DNA of 64,000 bases from Calothrix sp. FI2-JRJ7 (GTDB lineage Bacteria > Cyanobacteriota > Cyanobacteriia > Cyanobacteriales > Nostocaceae): contig JAHHGX010000072.1 of the NCBI GenBank assembly GCA_019359675.1, positions 1-64,000 of the forward strand. Reading direction: 5' to 3'. The number at the start of each line of letters is the position of its first letter. Positions within the stretch are counted from its first letter, which is position 1. Below, piece by piece: positions 20,154 through 29,630 of this stretch. A program made the position numbers and the translations under genes. Below the pieces are notes generated by a model. It had not been told where the DNA came from, did no database searches, and saw nothing but the letters and a program-made list of their open reading frames with translations.

Positions 20154-21523
20154 GTATTTTCTTCTCGTTTTTTTGATACCCAGCCCGGTTTGAGGACTGG
20201 TTGGGGACGGGCTATTACTAGGCAGTCGTTTGGGATGTCTTGAGCTACTGTTGAGCCTGCGGCTATGTATACGTCTGAACCTAGGTTAAGTGGCGCCACT
20301 AAAACGCTATTGGAACCTGTTTTTGTGTTGTCACCAATTGTAGTTGGGTGTTTTTTGAAGCCATCGTAGTTCGCGGTGATGGTTCCGGCGCCTATGTTTA
20401 CTTTGGTGCCTGTTGTTGTGTCACCTAAGTATGAAAGGTGAGCAACATTGGTTTTTGTGCCCAATTTAGTATTTTTTAATTCTACAAAATTACCAATGCG
20501 GCATCCTTCACCAACATTAGCATGGCCACGTAAGTGAGCGTAGGGCCCAATGCGAACACCTGCTGCAACACTACTATCAGTAATTACTGAAAACTGTACT
20601 GAAACGTTTTCACCAATTTGACTGTTTTCTATTAAACTTCCTGGCCCAATTGTAGAGCCTGTATAAATTATTGTTGAACCTCGCAGGTGTGTTTGCGGCT
20701 CAATAATTACATCTGGGTGTAACTCAACGGTCTCATCAATTGTGACGCTACTTGGATCAACTATTGTTACACCCGCTGCCATCCAATGATTTTTTATTCG
20801 GTTTTGCAATATCTCGTAGGCGCCTGCTAATTGAAGTCGGTCGTTAATACCTAAAATTTCTTGGTAATCTTCGACGTCTACCGCCATTACTGGTGAAACT
20901 TGTGTAACGGCATCTGTTAAGTAATATTCTTTCTGAGCGTTATTTGCCTGTAAATGAGGTAGTACTTGTGCTAAATCTTGCCACCGGAAACAGTATATTC
21001 CTGCATTGATGCGGGTACACAGCTTTTGCTCTGCTGTACAATCTTTGTCTTCAACCATTTGCTGCACAAATTTTTTACTACCATCACTATTGCAAAAAAC
21101 ACGCCCGTAACCTTTGGGGTCGGGCAAATGCGCGGTCAGAATAGTTGCAGCATTTTCATTTTCTCGATGGGTTTGCAAGAGATTACTTAATGTTTCGGGA
21201 CGCAGTAATGGTACATCCCCATTTAAAACTAGTAAGTCACCCTCATAACCTTCCAGATGCGGTAGTAGCTGTTGGATGGCGTGCCCTGTTCCCAACTGCT
21301 GAGTTTGCTCAACAAACTCTATATTGGGTATTGGCGCCATCGCAGTTTTGACGAACTCAGCTTGGTACCCTACTATTATTATCCGCCGCTTTGGTTGCGC
21401 CTCATCAACGCTCTTTAAGACTCGCTCGACAAGCGATAGCCCACCTAATTTATGTAAAACCTTGGGCAGACTGGATTTCATTCTTGTGCCGCGTCCCGCC
21501 GCCAGAATTGCTACTACTACCAT
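20150..21523 (-). CDS. glmU: bifunctional GlmU (GlcNAc-1-P uridyltransferase / GlcN-1-P acetyltransferase)
   Basis: Makes UDP-GlcNAc for peptidoglycan and lipopolysaccharide. The 457 residues comprise an N-terminal pyrophosphorylase domain ([45 protein letters not shown]) and a C-terminal left-handed beta-helix acetyltransferase ([39 protein letters not shown]). Normal length. The stop codon is supplied by the flanking palindromic repeat. Confidence 0.96.
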   Translation of the reverse strand: MVVVAILAAGRGTRMKSSLPKVLHKLGGLSLVERVLKSVDEAQPKRRIIIVGYQAEFVKTAMAPIPNIEFVEQTQQLGTGHAIQQLLPHLEGYEGDLLVLNGDVPLLRPETLSNLLQTHRENENAATILTAHLPDPKGYGRVFCNSDGSKKFVQQMVEDKDCTAEQKLCTRINAGIYCFRWQDLAQVLPHLQANNAQKEYYLTDAVTQVSPVMAVDVEDYQEILGINDRLQLAGAYEILQNRIKNHWMAAGVTIVDPSSVTIDETVELHPDVIIEPQTHLRGSTIIYTGSTIGPGSLIENSQIGENVSVQFSVITDSSVAAGVRIGPYAHLRGHANVGEGCRIGNFVELKNTKLGTKTNVAHLSYLGDTTTGTKVNIGAGTITANYDGFKKHPTTIGDNTKTGSNSVLVAPLNLGSDVYIAAGSTVAQDIPNDCLVIARPQPVLKPGWVSKKREENT

Positions 21524-21656
21524 AATTAGCGATACTGCATGTGTGAATTGCTTATCAAAGCTGGAGATACTCCGCTTTGTTCGTTCAGGCTCAAATAATA
21601 CCAGCTAATCATCCACAATCGAAATGTTAACCGCTTACATTTCGATTTAGTTGCAT

Positions 21657-22901
21657 CTAATTGTTGGATTTAATTGCTGCATTTGATTGCCAGGAGCGAA
21701 TAAAGTCAGCAAATTTCTTCATCAATTCAGGATTACGCCAACCTCGTTTGGTTTCTTCTTCCATCGTAGATAGCGCTTCTTCTCGTGTATAAGCCTTTTT
21801 GTAAGGACGTTCACTCGTTAAAGCATCATAAATATCAATAATTTGAAAAATTTGTGCCAATTTGGGTATTTCATTGCCTTTAAGACCGTCAGGATACCCC
21901 GAACCGTCCCATCGCTCATGATGATGCCTAATAATTGGTATCACCCCACGTGTACTACGCAAAGGCTGACAAATTTCTTCCCCAATCAACACATGTAGAC
22001 GCATTGTCTTCCATTCTTCTTCCGTCAGCTTGCCCTGCTTGAGCAATATCGCATCGGGAATACCAACTTTACCAATATCATGCAGGTTACCTCCCCACAT
22101 TAAATCGCGAATTTCGTTACGCGAAAGTTTTAGATATTCACCAAATGCTTTACCCAACTTTATTAACCGTTCGCAGTGATCCCCAGTATTTGGGTCGCGA
22201 CTCTCAATTGCCCGTGCGATTGAGAATAATACTTTTTCGGCATGGTCGAGGTCTTCGTTCAAACGCTTTTGTCGCACTAGCGATTTTACGCGCGCTGCTA
22301 ATTCTAAACGGTCAAAGGGTTTACTTAAAAAGTCGTCTGCTCCAACTTCGATACCGCGAATACGAGAATGTCTATCGTTTAAAGCTGTAATAAAAATTAC
22401 AGGAATCAATCGGGTTTGCTCGTTTTGCTTGATTCGTTGGCACACTTCAAACCCGTCCATTTCTGGCATCATTACATCAAGCAGTATTAAGTCTGGTGAC
22501 GAATGAGCAATTAGTTCTATTGCACTAAAACCGCTATCAGCTTCAATAATTTCATAACCCTCCATTGCCAATAAAGCTACAGATGTCATTCGACTAGCTG
22601 CATGGTCATCAACGACGAGGATTTTAGGTGTATCACCATCAAATATATCCACTTGTGATTCGGCGTGCTGCGTCCTTGAAACCAATGATTCATGACCTGA
22701 ATCAGCCTTTTGGTTTGTCCAAGATGATATGGCTTCAACTTTTTCAAGCATCAGGTCTTGTTTTGATAAGCCCAAGGGATAAACTTGTGCTTTTTGCAAT
22801 CCTAAAGCATTATTTGAACCGATATCATTTATTTTCTCTGAGGGGTTTGACCCACTCGCAACTCTTTCGGTAGAACCTGTATAATTGGATTTCAAAACCA
22901 C
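21657..22901 (-). CDS. HD-GYP domain response regulator
   Basis: A 414-residue two-component output protein. A roughly 100-residue Ser/Gln-rich N-terminal extension is followed by a receiver domain (ILVVDDHAASRM, Asp in LILLDVMMPEMDG, FITALN, LSKPFD). The HD-GYP phosphodiesterase domain has HD in GGNLHDIGKVG and the GYP motif in HHERWDGSGYPDGLKG. Such proteins hydrolyse cyclic di-GMP. The start is a GTG at 22901; later starts inside the extension are possible. No partner kinase is next to it. Confidence 0.88.
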   Translation of the reverse strand: MVLKSNYTGSTERVASGSNPSEKINDIGSNNALGLQKAQVYPLGLSKQDLMLEKVEAISSWTNQKADSGHESLVSRTQHAESQVDIFDGDTPKILVVDDHAASRMTSVALLAMEGYEIIEADSGFSAIELIAHSSPDLILLDVMMPEMDGFEVCQRIKQNEQTRLIPVIFITALNDRHSRIRGIEVGADDFLSKPFDRLELAARVKSLVRQKRLNEDLDHAEKVLFSIARAIESRDPNTGDHCERLIKLGKAFGEYLKLSRNEIRDLMWGGNLHDIGKVGIPDAILLKQGKLTEEEWKTMRLHVLIGEEICQPLRSTRGVIPIIRHHHERWDGSGYPDGLKGNEIPKLAQIFQIIDIYDALTSERPYKKAYTREEALSTMEEETKRGWRNPELMKKFADFIRSWQSNAAIKSNN

Positions 22902-23507
22902 AGAGGCGCTCCAATTCTTAAAACAATTTAAATTTATATACTGTACTGTTCAGCTCGGTTTTAAATAGTCTCACGTCATACTGTAATCTTTCACGTTAAG
23001 TCAGAATTTAATAATTGTCAATTGTCATGTATAAATGACATTTGACTTTTGGTACTTGTCACCTTCATAAATTCCTAACATTCGTATCGACTTACAATAC
23101 AATGCAAACTTAATCTATTTATCTTTAAGCAAAACCAGCGCGTTTTTGATCTTTTTAAGGCATCTGAGAAAATTGTGGTCAAAATTCCCCACCTATCTTT
23201 CTAGTATGGGCAATTTGAGCAAATCTTAAATCAGGTTTTATACGGAGATTTGTTCGCATGACTGTGCAAAATAACTCGCTTGTCTTATTAAATTTATTTT
23301 TTTGGTCTAATTAAACAATACAGTATTTCTTTTTTGATAAGCAACTTATGTATTTTCCCATAAAAAATTATTAGCAATTATCAAACTCTTGTAAAGTTAC
23401 TTGTCGCAGTGACCATTTATTCACTTTTACTGTGATTCTGATCACAATTGCTTATAATACTCGATTAACATTTTAGAATTATTTTGTATATTATTATACT
23501 AAATGTT
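22902..23507. other. 600-bp intergenic region
   Basis: No gene recognised. An 18-codon frame at 23258 (MTVQNNSLVLLNLFFWSN) follows a weak cggag but has no family support. The notable content is the CRP-like palindrome at 23431. Confidence 0.4.
23431..23446. promoter_or_regulatory. CRP-like operator with downstream -10
   Basis: TGTGATTCTGATCACA is a perfect TGTGA-N6-TCACA palindrome, the consensus of cAMP-receptor-type regulators, including cyanobacterial SyCRP1-like proteins. A TATAAT sequence follows on the plus strand at 23453-23458. No plus-strand gene starts downstream; the minus-strand HD-GYP gene begins about 530 bp away on the other side. Confidence 0.5.
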
Positions 23508-24419
23508 TTAAGTATTTATATTCCTTGATGACCAGCGCTTTCGTGCCTGAGACGTGGTTTCAAGCGTACTCGACTTTTGTTCTAGTCGGCGCCGTTCTAG
23601 AATTATTTGGGCTTGGTCTTGAAGTAACGGGTCACGATAAGGAATTGCGGCACGTGTATGTAAATGTTCGAGTTCAGCAGTTGAGAGGGGAGATTGTTGG
23701 TTTAGTAACTCGATACATGCAGGATATGCTGCAACAGTACCAGGAGTTTTTCTGCCTATAGGAGGTGTTGAAGCGATAATTAAACCAGAAAGCAAAAGTG
23801 CTGTACGTACTGCTGCGGAACATGAGTAAGTAGCTAGTAATCCTTCGTGGTGTAGACATTTGCAAACAAGCGCTATAAATTCAATTGTCCACAATTGTGG
23901 ACATTGTGGAGGAGAAAATGGGTCTAGGAAAATAGCGTCTGCCTGAAATGACTCTACTAGTACCTGTTTAATTGTAGTTCGAGCATCGCCAATCAATAAA
24001 GATGCTTTCAGATTATCGTTTTCTACGTAATACGTAGAAGCCAGTTTTGTCAAGATATCTAGATATTCAAAGTCCCAGTCAGCATACAAATTATGACTTA
24101 GCGCTGCACGTGGTACAGCTGGATTCAACTCTAAACCAATAACTTCAACGCGACAGTTCGGATTCTGGCGCCAAATGGTTTGCAGCGCAGCAGCAGTGTT
24201 ATATCCTAGTCCGTAGCAAACATCTAAAATTCGGATGGAATGTCCTTTTGCTACTTTTGTCGCTCTTTGGGATAGCTGTGTCGGAACAACAAATTTTTGA
24301 AAACTTTCTTGTCTGGCGCCAAAATGGCTATGATATGACTCTTCAAATTCTTCGGAGAAGAAGGTGAAAGAACCGTCTGCTGTTGATTGTGGAATAAATT
24401 GTTCAGGCATTATGGGCAT
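23508..24419 (-). CDS. MnmD-like tRNA 2-thiouridine methyltransferase domain protein
   Basis: A 303-residue SAM-dependent methyltransferase of the MnmC N-domain (DUF752) type, which in its family methylates mnm5s2U in tRNA. It opens with FIPQSTADGSFTFFSEEFEE and YHSHFGARQESFQKFV, as MnmC does. The SAM site is ILDVCYGLGYNTAAAL, with EVIGLELNP, LLIGDARTTI and IFLDPFSPPQCPQLWT; the end of the fold is LATYSCSAAVR and IIASTPPIGRKTPGT. The FAD oxidase half of MnmC is absent, as in stand-alone MnmD proteins. ATG starts at 24419 or 24410. Confidence 0.82.
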   Translation of the reverse strand: MPIMPEQFIPQSTADGSFTFFSEEFEESYHSHFGARQESFQKFVVPTQLSQRATKVAKGHSIRILDVCYGLGYNTAAALQTIWRQNPNCRVEVIGLELNPAVPRAALSHNLYADWDFEYLDILTKLASTYYVENDNLKASLLIGDARTTIKQVLVESFQADAIFLDPFSPPQCPQLWTIEFIALVCKCLHHEGLLATYSCSAAVRTALLLSGLIIASTPPIGRKTPGTVAAYPACIELLNQQSPLSTAELEHLHTRAAIPYRDPLLQDQAQIILERRRLEQKSSTLETTSQARKRWSSRNINT

Positions 24420-24470
24420 TAAGTTCGATAATAGTTTTAGGAATTAATAAAAATACAAGTACTAGTAATT

Positions 24471-25286
24471 ATGAATGTGGTTTCTGCTCCCTGGCTTGTT
24501 GAGCATCTAAATGATTCTGAAGTCGTGATTATCGATTGTCGATTTTCGCTCAATGACTCAGATTTAGGAAAACAACAGTACCAGCAAAGCCATATTCCAG
24601 GCGCCTATTATCTTGATTTAAATGAAGACCTTTCTGCAAGAGTGGGTACGCATGGAGGAAGACATCCTTTACCAAATTTGCCGTCGTTAGCAGCAAAGCT
24701 ATCAAAAATGGGTATAAATCACCAAACATTAGTTGTAGCATACGACGATTCACGACTTGGATTTGCCGCGCGTTTATGGTGGTTACTGCGCTATATGGGA
24801 CATGAAAGAGTTGCGGTTTTAAATGGAGGATTTAGCGGATGGTTATCATTATCGTATCCAGTTAGTTCGGAAGTTAGGGAAGCATCATGCAGTTCTCAAA
24901 ACGCTATTTTTACTGAACAAGTCCAATCGAATATGGTAGTAGATATAGACGAAGTGAAGAATCGTAAAGATTTGCCAGGTGTAGTTTTAATCGACTCCCG
25001 TGAGACAGAACGTTACTTGGGTATTAGGGAACCTATTGATAAAATCGCTGGGCATATAGAGGGTGCTGTAAACTATCCTTGGCAATCTGTAACTGATGGT
25101 TCAGGGTACTTACTTAATGTTGAAGACCACCAACAGCGCTGGCAAGATATAAGAAACAGCGAAGAAATTATTGTTTACTGCGGTTCTGGTGTTACTGCAT
25201 GTGTAAATTTACTATCGTTAGAATTAGCGGGTTTTCGTAATACAAAGCTTTATGCTGGTAGTTGGAGTGATTGGATTAGTTATTAA
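24471..25286 (+). CDS. tandem-rhodanese sulfurtransferase
   Basis: A thiosulfate/3-mercaptopyruvate sulfurtransferase of 271 residues with two rhodanese domains. The N-terminal inactive domain has VVIIDCRFSL and HIPGAYYLDL; the C-terminal domain has VVLIDSRETERYLG and GHIEGAVNYPW. The active-site loop YCGSGVTACVN puts the catalytic Cys at residue 237. Probably soluble. Its stop is one base from the stop of the convergent outer-membrane protein gene, so the two mRNAs must overlap. Confidence 0.92.
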   Translation: MNVVSAPWLVEHLNDSEVVIIDCRFSLNDSDLGKQQYQQSHIPGAYYLDLNEDLSARVGTHGGRHPLPNLPSLAAKLSKMGINHQTLVVAYDDSRLGFAARLWWLLRYMGHERVAVLNGGFSGWLSLSYPVSSEVREASCSSQNAIFTEQVQSNMVVDIDEVKNRKDLPGVVLIDSRETERYLGIREPIDKIAGHIEGAVNYPWQSVTDGSGYLLNVEDHQQRWQDIRNSEEIIVYCGSGVTACVNLLSLELAGFRNTKLYAGSWSDWISY

Positions 25287-25287
25287 A

Positions 25288-26661
25288 TTAAAATCTGCCA
25301 ATTTGCCAGTTGTAATTTATACTGAAAAACCACCCATCGAAGTTAATGTTTGGTTCTGTAGAATTACCTAGTGTTACTCCTCCTTGAACACTAAAACTAC
25401 TGGTATCGGTAGCTTTATAGTTAAGGTGTGTGAATAATCGATGATACAAGTCTTCGCGATTACGCTGAGTAAAGTCAGAAAGAGTAAGTTGATAATTTAA
25501 ACCGACGTTAAGCGATTGTTGTAGATAATAACTTAATGAAACCCATAACGAGTTTGTGATACGGTCACGTCTTTGGGGGACTTCAGCTAGGTTCCAGCGA
25601 AATTCGTAAAAACTGTCGAGTGCTAATGGAGGCGCCAGAAAGTCTCTACGTCCTAATGATAGGTGGAATGAATTCTCATTAAGAAATCGGTCGCCAGATG
25701 CGAATCCAAAGCGTTTGCTGTTTCTGGCATAAAACAATTGTTGGTTGCTCCAACCGATTTCGCCGTACATGCGACGAGTAAGTTGTTGATATAAATCTAC
25801 ATTTAAACGTACTTGGTTGTAGTTAAATTCCGATTGATTGATGTAGCGAATAATATTGGCATCAAGTGAACCATTTAAAAATGTCCTTGGTCCTAGTTGT
25901 AAAGGTGTACTAGCAAATGTAACGCCAGAATATATCAATCCGTCTTCGATAGGGTCTACTTTTGAGGCAAAAAGGTTATTTGTTTGGAAAAAACTAACTC
26001 GTCCTAGCACATACCCGATGGGTTCAGATGGTTTTGGTGGACTTTTTGCAGGTTGTTGAGGTTGAGTTGGTAACGGTGGTTGTTCAACTGGTTTTGCGAC
26101 GATAGTGCCTAGTTCTGGTGTTTGAGGTTTGGCAATAATTTGTCCAAGTTCTCCGTTACTAGTTTCAGCCGCAGATTGTTTATTTTTCTCAAGAAGACGT
26201 ATAAGGCTTTCTAACCTTTTACTGTAGTCAATATCAGGTTTATCTAAACGTTGTTCTATTTGCGTTGGGGTAGGCGCCGCAGGTTCATTGGGTTGTGCCT
26301 CAACTTGTGGAGGTTCTGCTGGCTTTTGGGCATTGCTGGTGCCTTGTGGCTGTTCTGGGGTTGATTGAACTATAGTTATTGACTGTACCAAATCAGGCTG
26401 TTCTATATTGATTGAATTTAAGGGTTGACTATAAGTCTTGGGCAGGAACTTGGGTAACACCTGTGTAGTCTGTGTTTGTTGTTCATGCGAATTTACAGCG
26501 TTATCACTAAAAGATGGTATATTTGATACATTCGGGGATAATTGCCATTGTGTGGCGCCTATCGCTCTTGCTGCATCTAGTTTTACCAGATACTGACAGG
26601 TAGTACTGAAAGTTAGTGAAATCCACAATGACCAACAGTTTTTAAGTTTCTTTGGTTGCAT
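25288..26661 (-). CDS. outer-membrane beta-barrel protein with Pro/Gln-rich periplasmic segment
   Basis: A 457-residue protein. After an N-terminal hydrophobic export segment (about residues 10-25) comes a long Gln/Pro/Thr-rich linker (about residues 95-215) and then a C-terminal domain of alternating aromatic strands (QVRLNVDLYQQLTRRMYGEI, SFHLSLGRRDFLAPPLALDS, NFDGWFFSINYNWQIGRF). The final Phe-rich strand ending in IGRF resembles a beta-barrel end. I recognise no named family. It is divergent (316 bp) from the secreted FecR protein, and both carry Pro-rich periplasmic stretches, so they may work together. Confidence 0.65.
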   Translation of the reverse strand: MQPKKLKNCWSLWISLTFSTTCQYLVKLDAARAIGATQWQLSPNVSNIPSFSDNAVNSHEQQTQTTQVLPKFLPKTYSQPLNSINIEQPDLVQSITIVQSTPEQPQGTSNAQKPAEPPQVEAQPNEPAAPTPTQIEQRLDKPDIDYSKRLESLIRLLEKNKQSAAETSNGELGQIIAKPQTPELGTIVAKPVEQPPLPTQPQQPAKSPPKPSEPIGYVLGRVSFFQTNNLFASKVDPIEDGLIYSGVTFASTPLQLGPRTFLNGSLDANIIRYINQSEFNYNQVRLNVDLYQQLTRRMYGEIGWSNQQLFYARNSKRFGFASGDRFLNENSFHLSLGRRDFLAPPLALDSFYEFRWNLAEVPQRRDRITNSLWVSLSYYLQQSLNVGLNYQLTLSDFTQRNREDLYHRLFTHLNYKATDTSSFSVQGGVTLGNSTEPNINFDGWFFSINYNWQIGRF

Positions 26662-26977
26662 CTTTACGACATCGTTTAGAAGAGTCAGACTACAAACTAT
26701 TTATTGAAGTTTCAATTATCTAACAGAGTGTAACGCACAGCTAATATCAGGGTTGAGTCGAGGTTGTACTTAAGTAGCAGTGATGTTATATAATTTGCAT
26801 AGCTGTGTTTTACGTATTTCCGCTAACCAAATTGCGATTAGTAAATAATTTATAGCCTGCTGGAATGTTTTTTATTTTTAAGATTTGATAATTTTCAGCA
26901 AAAATACGTATATAAACTTGTTAAAACAAGTAACAGACCTAGAAATCTACCCCTTGAGTTGTTTTACCTAGTTAAGT
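26662..26977. other. divergent promoter region of barrel and FecR genes
   Basis: AT-rich, 316 bp, no gene. It must hold both start regions. I see no named operator. Confidence 0.35.
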
Positions 26978-28633
26978 ATGAGTAAAATTTCCGAACTGCA
27001 ACAAATGTTTCGTAAGTTGTTGCCACTTCTGGTGATTAGTTTGTCAGGGGTAGCAATACCTGTATCGAACCCAGCTAATGCCCAGACACCTTTAACTAGG
27101 GCTGTAATTCAAGATTTGCGTAACTTGGTGCAGCTAATGCCTCAACGTCAGCCAAGACGTAGGGCACAGCGTTCGGATGCCATGACACCAGGGGATGGTT
27201 TATCTACAGGAAGATTGTCATTAGCTGATTTGCGCTTCAACGACGGTTCTTGGGCACGAGTTGGAGAACAAGCCGTATTTCAGTTTTTACCGCGAACCAG
27301 AAATTTTACGCTTAATAACGGTACCGTATTATTACTTATTCCTCCAGGACGAGGAAGAACAAATATTAGAACACCAAGTGCTGCTGCCGCAATTCGTGGT
27401 TCGGCGTTGTTTATACGTTATGACAAAGCTACAGATACTACAATTGTTGGCGCCCTTACAAACAGTGGAATTGAAGTGTTTAACAAAGATGCTTCTAGCA
27501 GCCAAGTTTTGCAAGCTGGGCAAATGATGGTTGTTGTCAAGGGTAAATTTCAGGGACTATATGATTTTGACCTGCGAACTTTTTATGACACAAGTGATTT
27601 AGTGCGAGGACTTGATTTAACACGTCAAAATCCAAATGCAACCAGTGACCCAGCGCTTAGTAGTGTTCAAGCAGAAACTTCAGCAGCTTTAGCCAAGCAA
27701 TCACCAATATCGGGTCCAGGTACTATCAAAGACCCATCATTTGTCAAATTATCTACAACCCCCGAAGAAAGTACTGATGCATTACTTATTCAAGAAGCTG
27801 AAAAAGGCAACAATATAATAGATAATTTGGAAATTCAACCGAATTCCAATCAACGCAATAATTCAAACGAAAACAGCACATCTCCAACCCCTAAACTCCC
27901 AACACAAGAAACCTCTAAATCCCCAACACAAGAAACCTCTAAATCCCCAACACAGGAAACTCCTAAACCCCCAACACAGGAAACTCCTAAACCCCCAACA
28001 CAAGAGACTCCTAAACCCCCAACACAAGAGACTCCTAAACCCCCAACACAAGAGACTCCTAAACCCCCAACACAAGAGACTCCCAAACCCCCAACACAAG
28101 AGACTCCCAAACCACCAACACAAGAGACTCCTAAACCACCAACACAAGAGACTCCCAAACCACCAACACAAGAAACTCCTAAACCACCAACACAAGAGAC
28201 TCCTAAACCACCAACACAGGAAACTCCTAAACCACCAACACAAGAGACTCCCAAACCACCAACACAAGAGACTCCCAAACCACCAACACAAGAAACTCCT
28301 AAACCACCAACACAAGAGACTCCCAAACCACCAACACAGGAAACTCCTAAACCACCAACACAAGAGACTCCTAAACCACCAACACAAGAGACTCCCAAAC
28401 CACCAACACAAGAGACTCCTAAACCACCAACACAAGAGACTCCCAAACCACCAACACAAGAAACTCCCAAACCACCAACACAAGAAACTCCTAAACCCCC
28501 AACACAGGAAACTCCTAAACCCCCAACACAGGAAACTCCTAAACCCCCAACACAAGAAACTCCTAAACCCCCAACACAGGAAACTCCACCATCTGATTCA
28601 ACAACAGACCCATCAACTAGACCAAGTACTTAA
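26978..28633 (+). CDS. secreted FecR-domain protein with about 33 PTQET repeats
   Basis: A 551-residue exported protein. The signal peptide is LLPLLVISLSGVAIPVSNPA with a likely cleavage site after NA (ANA-QT). A FecR domain covers about residues 65-190 (LSLADLRFNDGSWARVGEQA, FQFLPRTRNFTLNNGTVLLL, AAAAIRGSALFIRYD, GIEVFN, VLQAGQMMVV). Then come a Ser/Thr-rich linker and a C-terminal tail of heptapeptide repeats of the form PTQETPKP, encoded by 21-bp units at about 27896-28587. FecR domains are periplasmic sensors or ligand-binding sandwiches. The tail probably spans or packs in the cell wall. Confidence 0.85.
   Translation: MSKISELQQMFRKLLPLLVISLSGVAIPVSNPANAQTPLTRAVIQDLRNLVQLMPQRQPRRRAQRSDAMTPGDGLSTGRLSLADLRFNDGSWARVGEQAVFQFLPRTRNFTLNNGTVLLLIPPGRGRTNIRTPSAAAAIRGSALFIRYDKATDTTIVGALTNSGIEVFNKDASSSQVLQAGQMMVVVKGKFQGLYDFDLRTFYDTSDLVRGLDLTRQNPNATSDPALSSVQAETSAALAKQSPISGPGTIKDPSFVKLSTTPEESTDALLIQEAEKGNNIIDNLEIQPNSNQRNNSNENSTSPTPKLPTQETSKSPTQETSKSPTQETPKPPTQETPKPPTQETPKPPTQETPKPPTQETPKPPTQETPKPPTQETPKPPTQETPKPPTQETPKPPTQETPKPPTQETPKPPTQETPKPPTQETPKPPTQETPKPPTQETPKPPTQETPKPPTQETPKPPTQETPKPPTQETPKPPTQETPKPPTQETPKPPTQETPKPPTQETPKPPTQETPKPPTQETPKPPTQETPKPPTQETPPSDSTTDPSTRPST
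27896..28587 (+). repeat. 21-bp tandem repeat inside the FecR gene
   Basis: About 33 copies of a 21-bp unit of the form CCAACACAAGAAACTCCTAAA, each encoding PTQETPK or a variant (SK in the first two). Copies differ at synonymous positions: the outer units mostly use CCC for the second Pro and the central block uses CCA, which points to expansion of the centre by duplication. Length changes in units of 21 keep the frame. Confidence 0.92.
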
Positions 28634-28674
28634 CTTTACATAACGGTCTGCATAATTAACTTTGATAGGTTGTA

Positions 28675-28696
28675 GCACAGGCCGAAAAGCCTGTGC
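28675..28696 (+). terminator. hairpin 42 bp after the FecR gene
   Basis: GCACAGGC-CGAAAA-GCCTGTGC, perfect eight-base arms, followed by sequence that includes a T-run at 28708-28712. A likely terminator and also a member of the small-hairpin family. Confidence 0.5.
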
Positions 28697-29195
28697 AGTC
28701 ACATAATTTTTTTACCACAGAGACGCACACTTAGTTCACAGAGAAAAGAATAATAAACCACAAAGGCACAAAGGACACAAAGGAAGAATTTTAAAGTAGT
28801 GAACCAGCCAAAGCTTATGATATTAACTATAGGAACCCTAAATTGTTTTTGAAAAAATTTCAGTATCTGTAAGGTGGGCAGTGCCCACCCAGCCCTTTCA
28901 ACGCGAACTAAGGTACTAGTAGTTTGATGCTTGAAACCCCTATTCTTGCGTTACCCACAAGTTAGGTTTTTTAGTTAATTACCCAATTTAATTACGAGAG
29001 CGTATCAAAAATGGTCAACATGGCACCCAAGAAATTGTTCATTTTTTGAAGAATATGCCGCAAGTGTTGTTGTTAGGAGGTTAATTCAACACGTATTTTA
29101 GATAAAAACTTTGGTACTAGTGTTCGCGCCATCAAGGGCTGGCAGTGCCCACCCTACGTGTTAGTTCAAAATCAAACAGGATTCCTATAGTAGTA

Positions 29196-29568
29196 GTTCG
29201 TGTCATAAGATTTGGGGAGTTGGCGCCTGCCGTTACGGTATGGTAGGGTGTGTGACCTATGCGGAAAAATTCCACGTTTCACGAAAAGACTTGTAGGGTG
29301 TGTCACGCCACTCCGAAGTTCGCTTCGTTAAAAACAACTTGGTAGCGTGACGCACCTGATGTCACGCACCGTCATTCTCGGTGGTGCGTCAAAGCAGATG
29401 ATTTTTCGTTTTATTGAAGATTGTAACGGCTTTGACACACCCTACCCAACATATCAAAATTAATGAGATGGAGTAGTAATACTCCATCTCATTAATTCTG
29501 GGGTGTTGTATGTGAGGCATAGCCCTATCTACTATCGATATCTACACATCAAAACTTATGACACGAAC
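29196..29568. mobile_element. MITE-like element with 14-bp terminal inverted repeats
   Basis: GTTCGTGTCATAAG (29196-29209) and CTTATGACACGAAC (29555-29568) are exact inverted repeats about 370 bp apart. Inside are GGTGTGTGAC/GTCACGCACC hairpins (29243-29447) and a perfect 17-bp hairpin (29459-29496). There is no coding capacity. It may be a non-autonomous element or several nested small repeats. Confidence 0.5.
29459..29496. repeat. perfect 17-bp hairpin with GTAA tetraloop
   Basis: attaatgagatggagta, loop gtaa, then the exact reverse complement. The loop is of GNRA type if transcribed. It lies between the two convergent genes of the envelope cluster. Confidence 0.75.
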
Positions 29569-29630
29569 CAGTAGTAGTTTATGTCATTAATTTTGAGGAG
29601 TTGTGGTACAGGTAAGGATGCCTGTGCCAG

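Larger units (their letters stand above)
28634..29630. repeat. 1-kb intergenic block of nested palindromic repeats
   Basis: No gene is recognised between the FecR gene and the convergent CHASE2 kinase gene. The block holds a GCACAGGC hairpin (28675-28696), a GTGGGCA-TGCCCAC hairpin near 28876, words of the accacagagacgcaca type (28715-28790), the TIR-bounded element 29196-29568 and a final G/C-rich hairpin near 29605. One short open stretch near 28995-29085 is too small to assign. Confidence 0.65.

Noticed and set aside
27850-28555. Two long minus-strand open frames (206 and 230 residues) opposite the FecR gene
   Set aside because: They are translations of the 21-bp repeat on the other strand; a repeat whose length is divisible by three keeps several frames open. 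No start region or protein character.
27896-28587. Regular repeat that could be mistaken for a CRISPR array
   Set aside because: Units are 21 bp, directly tandem with no unique spacers, and in frame within a gene.
28995-29085. Short open stretch resembling the end of a protein (KNMPQVLLLGG)
   Set aside because: Only about 30 codons between stops and no family match; possibly a relic but not supportable.
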